Source: Chlamydomonas sphaeroides
Lineage: Eukaryota; Chlorophyta; Chlorophyceae; Chlamydomonadales; Chlamydomonadaceae
Length of the DNA stretch: 64,000 nt
NCBI GenBank assembly: GCA_001662425.1
Contig: BDDC01000056.1
Location: 64,969-128,968, forward strand
Direction: 5' to 3'
Shown here one piece after another: positions 30,001 through 41,395 of the stretch (positions are counted from its first letter, which is position 1; each line of letters opens with the position of its first letter). The notes beneath the pieces are model-generated. The model was given only the letters and a program-made list of their open reading frames with translations, was not told the origin of the DNA and made no database searches. Position numbers and translations under genes: made by a program.

Positions 30001-33000
30001 GCCGCCGCCGTCGGCCGCCCCAGCCAGCGGCGCAAGGCCCGGCCCGGTGCCGGCAGCGCCCGGCGGCTCCCACCGCCTGCTGTCCGCGGCGCACCGGCTG
30101 CAACGGAGCAAGGCCGCCGCCCCGCTGAGGTGCGTGCGTTGCTGCGCGGGCCCGGGCCCGGGCGAGGGCGTCCAGGGCGGAACCATGGGGTAGGGGTCGA
30201 GCTCCGGGCAGCCGCCTCGCAGTCCGTGTGGCGATGCCCCTGCGCCTCCTTGGCGTGGAAGGCCATATGAAGGACCTTTGCTAGGTCCCTTGACACGTAA
30301 CGCTCCGCCCCTTTGCTGGGACCTGCATGTCAAGTCACGTTGCGCCGCCCCCTGCCCTCACCCCCGTCCCGGCGCAGCCGGCCCCGCGCGCTGGGCGCCA
30401 CCATACGGCTGGACAGCGGCCTGGCGGCGGCGCTGGCGGGCGGAGACAGCAGCGACGAGGAGGAAGCGGCGGCTGCGGCGGCAACGAAGGCCAAGCAGGC
30501 GCAGCAGGCGGCGGCCACGGCCGGTTCCACGCCCGCGCAAGGGCCGCCGATCGCTGCGGCGCTGGCGCCCGCGGCGCTGCTGTCCAGAGCGCCCGAGCCG
30601 GCGGCGCCGCCCGCCGCGCCAGCCGCCGCCGCCGCCGGGGCTCCCTCCACCGCAGCCCCGGCACCGGCCGCTCCAGCCCAAGCTACCGTGGCCTCACCCC
30701 CGGTTGTTGGGGTGCCAGCCCCTGTCTCCCCCTCGGACTCGGCCGCCGGCTCGCTGGTGCCCAGCACGGCCGCATCCCCGCACCCGGTGCCCGCCACCAC
30801 AGCAGCCGCGGCTGCGCCGCCTCCGTCCCTGCCCGCACCCGCGCCTAGCCGCCCGGCGCTGTCGCTGTGCCTGGACGAGCCGGGCCAGGTGGTGAGCTGC
30901 AGCTGCTGCGGCCGGCCCTTCCACGCCGCCTGCCTGACACCAGCCGAGCGCAGCCGCGTCCTCGCGGCCGCGTCGCCCGTTGGCGCCGCCGCCGGCGCGC
31001 TGGCGCTGCCTGGCGGGGAAAGCAGCGGGGGCGGGTTCGTGTGCGGCCGCGAGTGCGCGGACCTGGTCCGCGCGGTGCGCAACTTGGTGGCCTCGGGCCG
31101 CGTGCCGCTGACGGTGCGCAGCAGCCTCGAGGGCGGCGCCGCGGCCGGCGGCAGCGAGTGGCAGCTGCTGGAGCTGTGGCCGGAGGCGGGCGTTGGCGGC
31201 AGCGGAGGTGGCGGCGATGCGGCGCCGGGGTCGCTGCAGGTGCGTGGCTGGTTGGTTTGGAGGTTGCTGCGGGAGGGGAGGCTGGGTTGTCTGCTTGGCG
31301 GGGGCGGCAGAGGGGGCTGCCGGGCGTCAGGAAGGGAAGTGTGCGCAGCTGCCCGTGTCGGCGGTGGCCGGCGAAGTTGCGCCCGCGCCTGCGTCGCTCG
31401 CAACCCTGGCAGCCTGCCCGGGGGCCCACGGGAGGCCTGCTGGGCGAGGCCGCACCCCCGTCCACCCCTCGCCGGCCGCAGGCGGCGGAGGAGGACGAGG
31501 AGGAGGTGACCACCGCCGAGCTGCTCGCGGCGCTCACCGCCGCAGCCCACATCCGCCCCATGCCCCCCAACCTGCTCGGCGCCGCCGCCGGCGGAGGCGT
31601 GGGCGGCGCTGTCGCCACCGTGGCCGCGGACGCCGCCTGGCGCACCGCCGCCGGCACGCTCGGCGGCCTGTCCTGGCCGCCGCCGCCGGCGCTGCTGCTC
31701 CCCGCTGCCGGCTCCGCCGCCCCTGCCGCGGCCGCCTCCGGTTGCGGCCAGGCGCCTGGCTGGCCCTGGGCCATGCAGCGGGCGGCCGTGCTGTGGAGCG
31801 GCGGCCGGGTGGCGGCGGTGGCGCTGCTGCAGCTGGCGGGCCCCGGCTGCGCAGTGGTGGGTGGCGGCCGCAGCAGCCGAGCTGGGGCGCGCCAGCGTCT
31901 GCGTGGCCTTTGCGGGACGGCAGGCCAGCGGCGACGGGGGCGCCCCTGCGCCGTCCGCTGCGCCAGGCCCCGGCCCGGCCGCGCAGCCTGCTGCCTGCTG
32001 CTGTGCTCGCCACGTCACCCTGCCCTGACGTGAACACTGACCTCCCTCTTGCGCCCTCTCTTGCGCCTCCTCGTGCGCCCCCTCTTGCGCCTCCTCGTGC
32101 CGCCTCTTGCGCCCCCTCGCGCCGCCTCCATGCAGCTCCATGTTCCCGCGCTGCACCCAGCGGTGGCGGCGCGCTCCGCCGCCGACAGCCTGGACCACGC
32201 CGCCATGCTGCTGACGCTGCTGGAGGCCGCGCTGGCGTCGTGCGGCCTGCGCAGCTGCCTGCTGGCGCTGTCGCCGCCGGCGGCGCTGGCGCTGGCGGCG
32301 CGCCGGACAGACCTGCTGCCGCGCCGCCGCGGCCGTCCGCCGCGCATGAGCTCTGAGGACACTGCGGCGCGCGCCGCCGCCACCGTCGTCGCCGCCGCCA
32401 CGCTGTGGCTGCAGGAGCAGGCGTTTGAGCCAGCGGCGCCGAGCGCGGTGGCGGCGGCGGTGGCGGCGGCGGGGCCGGGGCTGGAGCTGCCGCCGCCGTC
32501 AGTGCAGCTGGCAACGGAGGACCCCAGGCCCGAGCAGGGCGGCAACACGATGCCGCCCATGCCGCCGCCGCCGGAAGCCCTCGTTGGCAGCGTCCTCTAC
32601 GTCAGGGAGCTCCGGCCCGGCGTCGCTGCCACCGCCGCCGCCAACGGAGCCGCTGACCGGCCGGGCGTGCGGTACGCCGCGCCGCCGCCGCAACGCCGCG
32701 GCGGCGGCGGCGGCCGCGGCCGCAGCCTCGTTGCCGACGCGTCCTATGCCGCTGCCCCGGCCGTCGCCGCGTGTGCGCCCGCCGCAGCCCTAAGCATGGC
32801 GTCGCCGCCAGCGCCAGCGCCGCCGCGGCCGGCGGCGCCGCCGCCGCTAGCGCTGCCGTCAATGGAGCGCGACGCGGGCATTTACGGCAGCCTGCTCCGC
32901 CAGAACAACTCCGGCTCGCCCTGGCCTCGCCCCATCACGCTGCTGCAGCGCTCTGCGCTGGCGTCGCCCGGTGGCGGCCCGCTGCCGCTCGGCGTGCCGG

Positions 33001-36000
33001 CGCTGCCGCCGCCGGCGCCGCTGGCGCTGCCTGTGGTGGCGCCGCCGCCGGGCGGCGAGCCGAACGTCAACGCTCTGCTGGATGACGTGGCGATGGCCGG
33101 CGACGTGTTTCCGAGCGATTTCGGCGAGGACATGGCCGCCCTCATGCGTTGCCCTATGGCTAACCCCATCTTGGGAAGCCTTGCAAACACCGAGCCGCTG
33201 GCCTTCGGCCCCAGTCCCTCGGGCATCTTCACGCCGCCGGCGGCTGCCGCCGCTGCCGCCGCGACGGCGGCTGCCGCCGCCGGCAGTACGGTGGACGTGG
33301 AGGCCGCGGCGGCGGCGGCCGCCGCCGCCGCCGTCGGCCCGGCCGCGACGGAGACGCCGGACTGGCTGCTGTCGACGGCGCCGCTCAAGGGCACTCCCGT
33401 GGCACGGTACGTGGCGGCGGCGACGGCAGCGGCCGCAGCCTCGGCGGCGGCGGTGGCCGCTGCGACGGCAACTACCGCGCCGCCGCCGGCCCTTGGGGCA
33501 GCTCCCATGGCGCAGCAGCAGCTGCCGCCGAGCCATGCCGGTCCCGCCGCTGCCGCTGCCGGGGTCGGCGCCGCCGCGCAGCCCTCGACGCCGCCTGCGC
33601 CAACGCCCGCTCACACCCATGATGCCGTGCTGCCGGGAGCAGCCGAATATGTGCCGAGCCCCGTCAGCGGCGACGACCTGGCGGCGGCGCAGGCGGCGGC
33701 GGCAGCCACCGCCGCTGGGCCGGCGGCGGCGCCGCCAGCGGACGGCGTGGCGCCGGCCGCCGGCGGCGCCGAGCCCACGGCCAGCGGCTCCACGGGTAGC
33801 GTCGGCTGCCCAGACACTCGGGACCGTGGCGGCGGCGCCTCTGCCGCCGCGTCCCCGGCTGACACGGCGGCGGCCGCCGCCGTCGCGGCGGCGGCGGCGC
33901 CCGCTAGCTCCTGCGTCCGTGGCGGCCATAGCTGCGCTTCGGACCAGTGGTCTCCGTCGGAGGCCGGCGCGACGGCGCCGCCAGACCCGGCGGTCGATGC
34001 CGTTGCCGTTGTCACCGCCGACGGCCGGCAGCTCAGCCCCATGGCAGCGCCGCATTGGACCGCTGACGACGCGGCCGAGCAGCCGCCGCCGGCCGGCGCC
34101 GCGGCGCAGGCGGCAGAGGGCAGCTGTTCCGACGGCGGTGCCATTGGTGGCGGTGGCAGCGCCACCGCCGCCGCCGAGGGCCCTATTGGCGGCCCGGCGG
34201 AGTGCAGGGCAGCGGCGGCGACGCCGTCGGCCGTGCCGGCGCCGGAGGCGGCACATGGCAGCGGCAGCAGCGCGCCGACGGCGGCCGCCGCTCCGGCTGC
34301 GCCGGCAGCGGCTGCTGATGCTGCTGCTTCTGCTGCTGCCGCCGCTGCGGCGGCGGCGGACGCCGCCGCCGCGGCAGCCAGGGAGGATGCGCTTGCCGAC
34401 ATGGATTTGTACCTCGATGCAGACCCATTGCTATTGGAAGATGCGTACGAGGCATTGATCCAGGAGCACAACGCCGCAGAGGCCGCTGCGAAGGCCGCCG
34501 CCGCGGCTGAGGCCGCGGCGGCCGAGGCCGCCGCAGCCAAGGCTGCCGCGGCGGCGCAGCCGCCGCTCCCGACAGCCCAGCCGGCTAGGTCGGCGGCACC
34601 GCCGCTGCCGTCAGAGCCCCACCCAAACCCAAGGCTGCGCGATGCGGTGGCCGCAGCGGCCGCGACGGCCGCGGCCGCCGCGAGGCGGTTCAGCGGCGGA
34701 GCCGCTGGCGCCTCGGCATGCGGCCGGCGGGAACCCGGCGACCGTCCTCGCGAGGAGCCCTGGCGGCGCCGCCAGCACCCCGACAGCCCGGAGGCCCGTC
34801 ACCGCCGCCAGGACAGCCCCGACGGCGCCGCCGACCGCGATGTCGAGCGGCGGGAGCGCGGGCCGGGACGCGACAGCCCCATCGACAGGATCCGGGACCG
34901 GGTTCGCGAGAATGGCGAGGTCCGCGGCCGCGAAGGGGACCGGGACCGGGACTTGCAGCGGCATGCCCCCGTTCAGGACCGGCCTCGGGACCGGGATCAC
35001 CCAGACTGGCGCGGGCCCCAGCACCGCGATTCTGCTGCTGGACAGCCCCAGCCCCACCGCCGGCCCCAGCCCCAGCACCGGCCACAGGACGGGCCTCACG
35101 ACCGCAGTCCGGAGCGGGACCGCGACCGGGAACGGGAGCGGGACCACGACCGTGACTGGCAGCGCGAGCGCGAGCGGCCCGGCTGGGCGCGAGCGGGCGC
35201 CGCGGCGCCGCACCCTGACGGCCCTAGGCCGCGCAGGCGCTACTGCCCAGACGGCATCTTGCTGCAGGGCACCCGCAACGCGGTCCTGCTCTGGAAGCCG
35301 CCGCCAGACGACGACGACGGCCCTGGGCGACGGCCGCGCGTCGCCGCAGGCCGCCGGATTGCCTCGCCGCCGCCACGTGGCGACGACAGCGCCGGCCGCC
35401 GGCTGCGCGGCGTCGCGGGCCGCCGGTCTGCGTCGCCGCCGCGGGAGGGCGGCCCACCGCACGGCTGGCGGCGGCGGCGGTCCAGCGGTGACGGAGGCCG
35501 CACCGAGGGCCGCCGGCCCGCGGAGGCCGATGGGCCGGCTTGGGAGCGGCGGCATGCGCCGCACTGCCGGCCGCCGCACGGCGAGGCTGGGCGGGGGCGT
35601 GGGGAGGCAGGCGCTTGGCGGGAGCGCCAGGAGGAGGAGCGGCACGGCTGGAGGAATGCGCCACGCCCTCGGGAGGAGCGGCGGGAGGAGCGGCGGGAGG
35701 AGCGGCAGGAGGAGCCCGTCGCGGGTGGCTGGCGGGAGGTCCCCTGGCCGGGGGTCAAGCCACGGCGCAAACCTCAGGACGCGCAACAGCTGCAGGCCCA
35801 GCCATCTCAGCCGCAGGCCCAACCACAGCAGCCGCAGCCCCAACCGCTGCAGCCTCAAACGCTGCCGCAGCAGCCGCAGCCCCAACCGGAGGTGCGGCCG
35901 CCTCAGGCGGCGCCGGCGCCAGAAGGGCCCCCAGAGCGGGGTCCATGGGAGCCGCCCAAGGCCGGCGCAGGGCCCGCCGCGCCGCCGGAGGTTCCGACCG

Positions 36001-39000
36001 CAGCCAAGGCGCCGTCGCCGCCCGACGCCGCCACCTCGTCCTCCTCGTCGTCCTCCTCGGACTCCTCCGACTCGAGCTCCTCCGACTCGTCCGACAGTGC
36101 CTCCAGCGGCAGCTCCGGCTCCTCGACGGCCTCGGGCCTGCCCTCGCCGCCGCGCACCGCGCCCCCGCTGCCGGCGCCGGCTCCCGCCGCCGTCGCGCCG
36201 CCACCGGCCGCCGCGCCCGTGCACCTGCCGCCGCATCCGCAGCGCACGCAGGCACAGCACTCGCCGCCGCTGCCGCTACCACTGCAGCAGCACTCCCCGC
36301 CACAGCCGTACCAGCCGCCGCAGCACTCCCCGCCGCAGCCGTACCAGCCGCCGCAGCACTCCCCGCCACAGCCGTACCAGCCGCCGCAGCACTCCCCGCC
36401 GCAGCCGTACCAGGCGCAGCAGCAGCAGCCACAGCAGCAGCAGCCTCTGGAGCAGTTGCCGCAGCCGCAAAGGCCTGCGCCGGCAGAGCCAGGGGGAGCC
36501 GAGGCCGGTGCGGTTGCACCGACCCGCCCTGCGTTGCAGGCGCCACAGCAGGACGCTGACGCTGGCCGCGGTCCAGCCGGGTCCGTGTCCAGCTCTAGCG
36601 ACTCGGACACAAGCTCCGACTCGGATTCGGACTCGTCGGACTCCGACTCCACCGGCTCCGCGTCTTCCTCGGGCGGCGGTGTCCCGCACGGCGGCAAGCG
36701 GCGGGGACCCGACCCCACCCCCACCGCTGCCGCTGCGCCCACGGCCGCCACAGCGACCGGCGCGCCGGCAAGCGCGAGCACGGCGGCGCAGGCACCTGCT
36801 GAGGGCGCTGCCGAGGACAATACCGTGGCTGCCGCCGGGGCGCAGGCTGCCGGCGGCGCCGCCGAGCGCGACGCAGCGCACGGCTCCGGCGGCGGTGCCG
36901 CCGCCGTCAGCGATGCCGCCGCCGCCGGCCTGGAGCAGCCCGGCAGCGCAGCGGGCGCGGCCGCAGCGACGCAGGCGCCACAGCAGGGCGCCGTGCCCTG
37001 CGCTGCGCAGGGCGACGCCGACGGCTGCTGGGCCGCCGACGGCACCGCCACCGGTGCCGCAGGCGCCAACGCCTGGCACGGCTGGGCCTACGGCCCAAAT
37101 GGCTGGTACGTCGCCGGCACGGCCGAGGGCGACGCCGCCGACGGCGCCGGCGGCTCGTGGTGGGCCGGCGGCGACTACGACGAGTACGGCAGGCCGATCG
37201 TGGTGGAGGCGCCGCCGGAGGAGCCCGGCGGCTGGCGGGGAGCGGACTACGATGAGCAGGGGCGGCCGGTGGTGCAGGTGGCGGCAGCGGCAGCGGCGAC
37301 GGCCGAGGGCGGCGGCAGCCGCCAGGGCTCGGAGCAGGCCCAGGGCCAGGGCCAGGCTGCGGAAGCGCAGGCCGCAGCTTCGGAGGCGGCGTCCCTGCCG
37401 CCCGCTGCATCCCCACAGCGTCATCAGCAACCTCATCCTCTGCAGCATCCGCATCCACACGCACACGCACACGCGCAGCAGCGGGAACGGGAGCGGGAGC
37501 GGGAGTGGCACCACGAGCAGCGGCCCCGGCAGGCAGGCCCCGACGACGGCCGTGGTCCGGCAGGCCGCCGTGCGCCGCCACTGTCGGGCCACGGTCCCCA
37601 TGTTGGAGCCAACTGGGACCACCGCCGGCGCCGCCGCGATGGCGACGGTGAGTGGTACCAGCACGAGGCGGAGGGCGCCCACGGCCGGCCGCTGCGGCGG
37701 CGGCATCCCGAGGAGCCCGGCGACTGGCGTCACCCGGAGGGCGGGCAGCGGCGAGAGGGCCCCCGACAGGAGGGCCCGCGACAGGAGGGCCCATGGCACG
37801 AGGGCCCCTGGCGGGAAGGCCGGCGGCAGCCGCCGCCGCGCCGCCCCGATGGCTGGGCCGCGGAAGCCCACCCCGATGGCCCGCCGCCGCGGCCTCCCGG
37901 CGCCAGGTGCTCGCCGCCGCCCCACCCGCGCCGCCGCTCGCCCAGCCCATGCGGTGCGCGGGACCGCGAGCGTGGGCCCGGCCGCCGGCCCGAGCCCTGG
38001 CGCCAAGGCCCGCCCGGCCCCGGCGACGGCCCCGGCCGTGGCGGCGGCCGCGGGCGAGGGCGCTCGCCAGAGCATCGCCCCAACTGCAGCCCGCCGCGCG
38101 GCCGGCCCATGTCGGGAGAGCCCCGGCTGGGTCCGGGTCCGGGTCCGGGCCCTGCCAGGCAGCGTGACTGGAGCCCCGGGCCGCATGGCCGCCTTCAGCC
38201 GCCGCGCCCCACGGAGGCAAGCCGGCGCCGGCCGCGATCCGTGTCGCGATCGCGGTCGCGATCGCCTGGCCACGGCCGGCCCGCGCTGCCGGAGCGGCCG
38301 CCGTACGTTCGAGGGGCGCGCGAGTGGGAGGCAGACCGCCACAGCCCTGGAGGCGGGCCTCGGCTGGGCCCAGCTCCAGGTCGTGGGCGCGGGCCAGGAC
38401 CGATGGGCCGCCCCTGGGAAGGGCCCTCGCGGCCGCCGCCCCACGGCCAACCCTGGGCCGATGGCGCCCGGCCGCCGCTGCGCCGCCCGCCGCCCGTCGC
38501 GGCGGACGGCGCTGCAGTCGACGACGCCGACCGGTGGCGGCCGTCCGGCTGGCCTTCGGATTGCGGCAGTGACGGCGACGACGAGGGCGAGGGCGGCCGC
38601 CGCGTGCGGGGCGCGCGCGGCCGCGAGCCGCCGCCGGAGCAGGCCCCGCAAGAGCAGGCGCAGCCAAAGCCGGAAGCGCAGCCGCAGCAGTTGGGCCCGC
38701 AGCCGCAGCCGCTGCCACAGCCACAGCAGGAGGTTCGGACCGAGCATGGGCCGCCCCGGCGGAGCGCTTGGCCGCCGCGCCAGGAGGCCGAGGGGCAGCA
38801 GCAGCGGCAGGAGGGCTCGCCGGGCCGCGAGGCCGTCAAGCCGGCGCCGCAGTCGCCCCGTCGCGAGGAGGCGCCGCCGCTCAAGCCCGAGCCCGGCCAG
38901 GCGGTCCGCCGGCGGCAGCGCAGCCCCTCGCCTGCCGGCCGCAACGCGCGGTCGCCCAGCCCGGGCGGCGCAGGCCGGCGGCTGCTGAGCCGCGAGCGGC

Positions 39001-40366
39001 AGCCGCCGCCGCTGGGCTCCCCGCACCGGGGCGACCGCCGTGCCGCGGACCGTGACGGCCGCGCAGGCGGAGGCGACGGCCCCGGCCAGCGGCGCCGCCG
39101 GCCGGTGCCGGGCGCCGGCGGCGGCTCCGCGGACGACGAGGGAGACGACGGGCGCGGACGCAGCCGCCGGCCGAGGCTGGAGGGCTTGCGGTCGCCGCTC
39201 CGCAAGCGGCTGCGCACCGAGGGGCGCTCGCCCAGCCGCAGCAGGAGCCGCAGCCGGAGCCGCAGCCGCAGCCCGAACGCGGATGGGCGGAGGCGCCCGC
39301 CGCAGCGGGCCATGGCGGATGGCGGCCGCGGCCGCGGCGGGCGGCACGGGCCGGGCCCCGGACGCGGCGGCGCGCAGCATGGCGGTCGCGGCCGTGGCCG
39401 GGGGATGTCGCCGGCGGCGCCTGAGATGCCGCCGCTGGCGCCCGAGCCTGGGACGGCGGCCGTTGGCGACGTGTCGGCCGAAACCTTCGTGAGCCAGCAG
39501 GCAGCAGACATCCTGGAGACTGCCATCGCCGTGGGCATCATGATGCACCAGGTGGGTGAGGGTGGGTGTGTACGGCGTACGGCGTGCAGCATCGTGGCGT
39601 ACGGCGCGACCCGCCCGTGGCCCAGCAGCTCGGCCGCCAGCATGTGCCACGCAGAAGCCCTCACGCGCTCCCCACGCACCTTGCTCCCTCTTCCAACGGC
39701 TTCCCCTCCCAACGGCTCCCCAACCCCGTCGCGCCGCAGGACCCCACCGCGGTGCTGGCGTCGCTGATGCCCGGCATGGGGGCGCTGGCCCCAATGGCCG
39801 GCGCGATGGGGGCCATGGGACCCATGGGTCTGCCCATGGGTATGATGCCCATGGGCGGGCCCATGCCTGGCATATTCGGCCACGAGCTCCACGCGGGCCC
39901 CGGGGGCCACGGCGGCCAGGGTTGGCACCACGACAGCTGGGGCAGCGGCGGCGGTGGCGGAGGGTGGCCGGAGGGCCGTGGCTACGGGGGCAGGAGGAGC
40001 TGGGTGCGGCCAGATGTGGGGTGCGCCGGCCGCGCGACCGGCGGGCGGGGGCGCGGCAGGGCGGGCAGCGAGGTTCGGCCCGGCCCGGGGCCAGCGACGG
40101 CGACGGCAGCGGGCGCAGGGAAGAAGCCGGCGGCAGCGCGCGAGCAGGCTGGGCAGGGGGTAGCGCAGCGCAAGGCGGCGGCGAGCGAGCAGGCCGGGGG
40201 TGCAGCGCCCGCTGCGGCGGCGGCTGTGCAGCAGCAGCAGCAGCAGCAGCAGCCGGCGGCACCGCATGAGCAGGGGCAGAGGCAGGCGCGCCAGGAGCAG
40301 GGGCAGGGGCAGGAGCACAATGCGCAGGCAGGGCAGCAAGAGCAGGGGCAGGGGCAGGCGAGCTGA
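27090..40366 (+). CDS. Giant PHD-finger/GNAT-like protein with RS-rich tail (at least 3,750 aa; IDM1-like N-terminus)
   Basis: Exons 27090-27128, 27267-27674, (gap), 28401-28652, 28850-30129, 30378-31239, 31482-31856, 32136-39551 and 39740-40366; phases agree throughout. Residues 7-31 plus the downstream W-F-C-P-A-C-R-C-V-R-C-G form a PHD finger (C-x2-C, C-x2-C, H-x2-C, C-x2-C). A second zinc-type segment reads C-S-C-C-G-R-P-F-H-A-A-C-L, then F-V-C-G-R-E-C-A-D-L. It is followed by W-Q-L-L and a segment with a GNAT-like strand/helix order (A-V-L-W-S-G-G-R-V-A-A-V-A-L-L, later H-A-A-M-L-L-T-L-L-E-A-A-L). This order matches plant IDM1/ROS4 histone acetyltransferases. The expected acetyl-CoA loop (R/Q-x2-G-x-G/A) is not visible. 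The 7.4-kb exon adds poly-Ala, RD/RE, Gln/Pro and SRSRSR stretches typical of splicing or transcription scaffolds. It is probably nuclear. Catalytic activity is doubtful. Confidence 0.72.
27727..27753 (+). repeat. GT/G homopolymer run at gap 2
   Basis: A short (GT)n run turns into a G homopolymer that ends at the N gap, inside an intron of the PHD gene. Confidence 0.9.
27754..28116. other. Assembly gap 2 (363 N)
   Basis: Run of N bases within an intron of the PHD gene. Flanking exon phases (0 and 0) fit with or without an extra exon of whole codons. Confidence 0.98.
28669..28716 (+). repeat. 16-bp tandem repeat in an intron of the PHD gene
   Basis: Three copies of a GAGGTGCCAGAGGG-type unit with single-base differences lie between exons 28401-28652 and 28850-30129. 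Confidence 0.7.
36281..36412 (+). repeat. 33-bp tandem repeat encoding QHSPPQPYQPP
   Basis: Four near-perfect 33-bp units in the giant exon of the PHD gene encode the undecapeptide Q-H-S-P-P-Q-P-Y-Q-P-P. Differences are mostly third-codon changes, so the peptide is conserved. Confidence 0.9.
39225..39282 (+). other. SR/RS dipeptide tract of the giant PHD protein
   Basis: Codons here give S-P-S-R-S-R-S-R-S-R-S-R-S-R-S-P, a run of Ser-Arg dipeptides as in SR splicing factors. A shorter one, S-V-S-R-S-R-S-R-S-P, lies near 38238-38270. Such tracts are usually phosphorylated by SR kinases and bind RNA or other RS proteins. Confidence 0.85.
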
Positions 40367-41395
40367 GCTGAGCGGGGGCGGAGGCCGTGTGCAGAATCGG
40401 TATGAAGGCGTGTGTTTCGTGCGTCTGTGCACGCGCAGGCGGGCGTGAGCTTGTGTGGTGTGGGCGGGCGGTGTGGGCGGTCGCTAGGTAGGCGTGCGCT
40501 GCTCGGCGCATGCACTGTGCACGGGCATGGGTGGGGGCCGACAGGGCCCGATGCTGTCTTGCTAGTTGCACTGGCGTTCAAACATGCTCGGTTTTTGAGC
40601 GGGTCTTGGCAGGAACCGATGGCCTGGCCTCACCGACTGCAGGCTGGCTAGGACCTCTGCCGTGACATGCGACTCGGCGATGGTGTGTGCCGTGCTCCCC
40701 ATCACCTGCGGTGGAGGCATGTGCTTAGAGCGTGTGTGTGTGTGGCTGTGACGGCGGCTGGCGGTATTCATATGTGCATGCGCTGGTGTGGCGTGTGATT
40801 GTTGGCGACATGGGATGGGGCGGATGGCCCGCTCGACTGCACGCGTGCGGCGGGCATGCTTGTAAGGAGGGTTGAGTGCGCTGCACCCTGTCCTGGCCAG
40901 CGCGCTGCGTGTTGGCCTGGCTTGGCGCCTGCACGGAGCTGCTTGGCTCTGCCTACCGCCCACCAGTGCGCAGGCGGCGCCCAGGCCGCTTGACATGGCT
41001 GCACGACAGCCGAAACGTGCGAGCTGCTAGGCGTGCGTTGGCTTGCGTCAGGCAGCTGCCGTGGCTATTGAGGTGGAGGGAAAGGGGCGGGGAAGGCGCA
41101 GGAGGGGGAGCGCCAGGGGGCGTCTCCTGCGTGGGGGAGTTGAGTAGGGATTTGTGCGAGGGAGTGGTGCGGGTTGAACCCTGATTGCCCGTTCCTGTGC
41201 GCACCCAATACAGTGTTGTGCGATACATCGTCTTGACACTGCAGCACTGCCGATGTGACACTGACGCGTGTGTTGCGACTATCCCGCCCGAACCCTCGTT
41301 CAGCTCGTCCTTTGTGCTCGGTACTGCAAGTAAAGGGTGTGAATAAGCTGCACTTGTCAGTCGCATCTCGGCGACTTACTGGCGCGCGTTCAACG
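40367..41395. other. Intergenic region after the PHD gene
   Basis: It holds the 3' UTR of the PHD gene up to TGTAA at 40861, a short (GT)n run near 40729, and the promoter side of the next plus-strand gene. I see no coding gene in it. Confidence 0.6.
40861..40865 (+). promoter_or_regulatory. TGTAA polyadenylation signal of the PHD gene
   Basis: TGTAA lies about 495 bp past the TGA stop of the PHD gene and is the only plus-strand copy seen in this flank. Confidence 0.5.

Noticed and set aside
31857..32030. A frameshift in the PHD gene, suggested by an alternative open frame after 31857
   Set aside because: A phase-0 intron from 31857 to 32135 removes this region, so no frameshift is needed.
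32130..32138. ATG at 32130 as the start of a separate giant gene
   Set aside because: The preceding CAG at 32133-32135 is a good acceptor that joins in phase 0 to donor 31857, and the joined sequence completes a GNAT-like fold. One gene explains both halves better.
30330..32198. 622-codon minus-strand frame over the PHD gene's middle exons
   Set aside because: It crosses exon and intron boundaries of a well-phased plus-strand model and has only low-complexity composition.
36276..40571. 1,431-codon open frame on the minus strand opposite the PHD gene's giant exon
   Set aside because: It is the antisense shadow of GC-rich codons. It is Arg/Pro/Leu-rich, has no domain or splice logic, and conflicts with the plus-strand exon, which shows RS tracts and peptide-conserving repeats.
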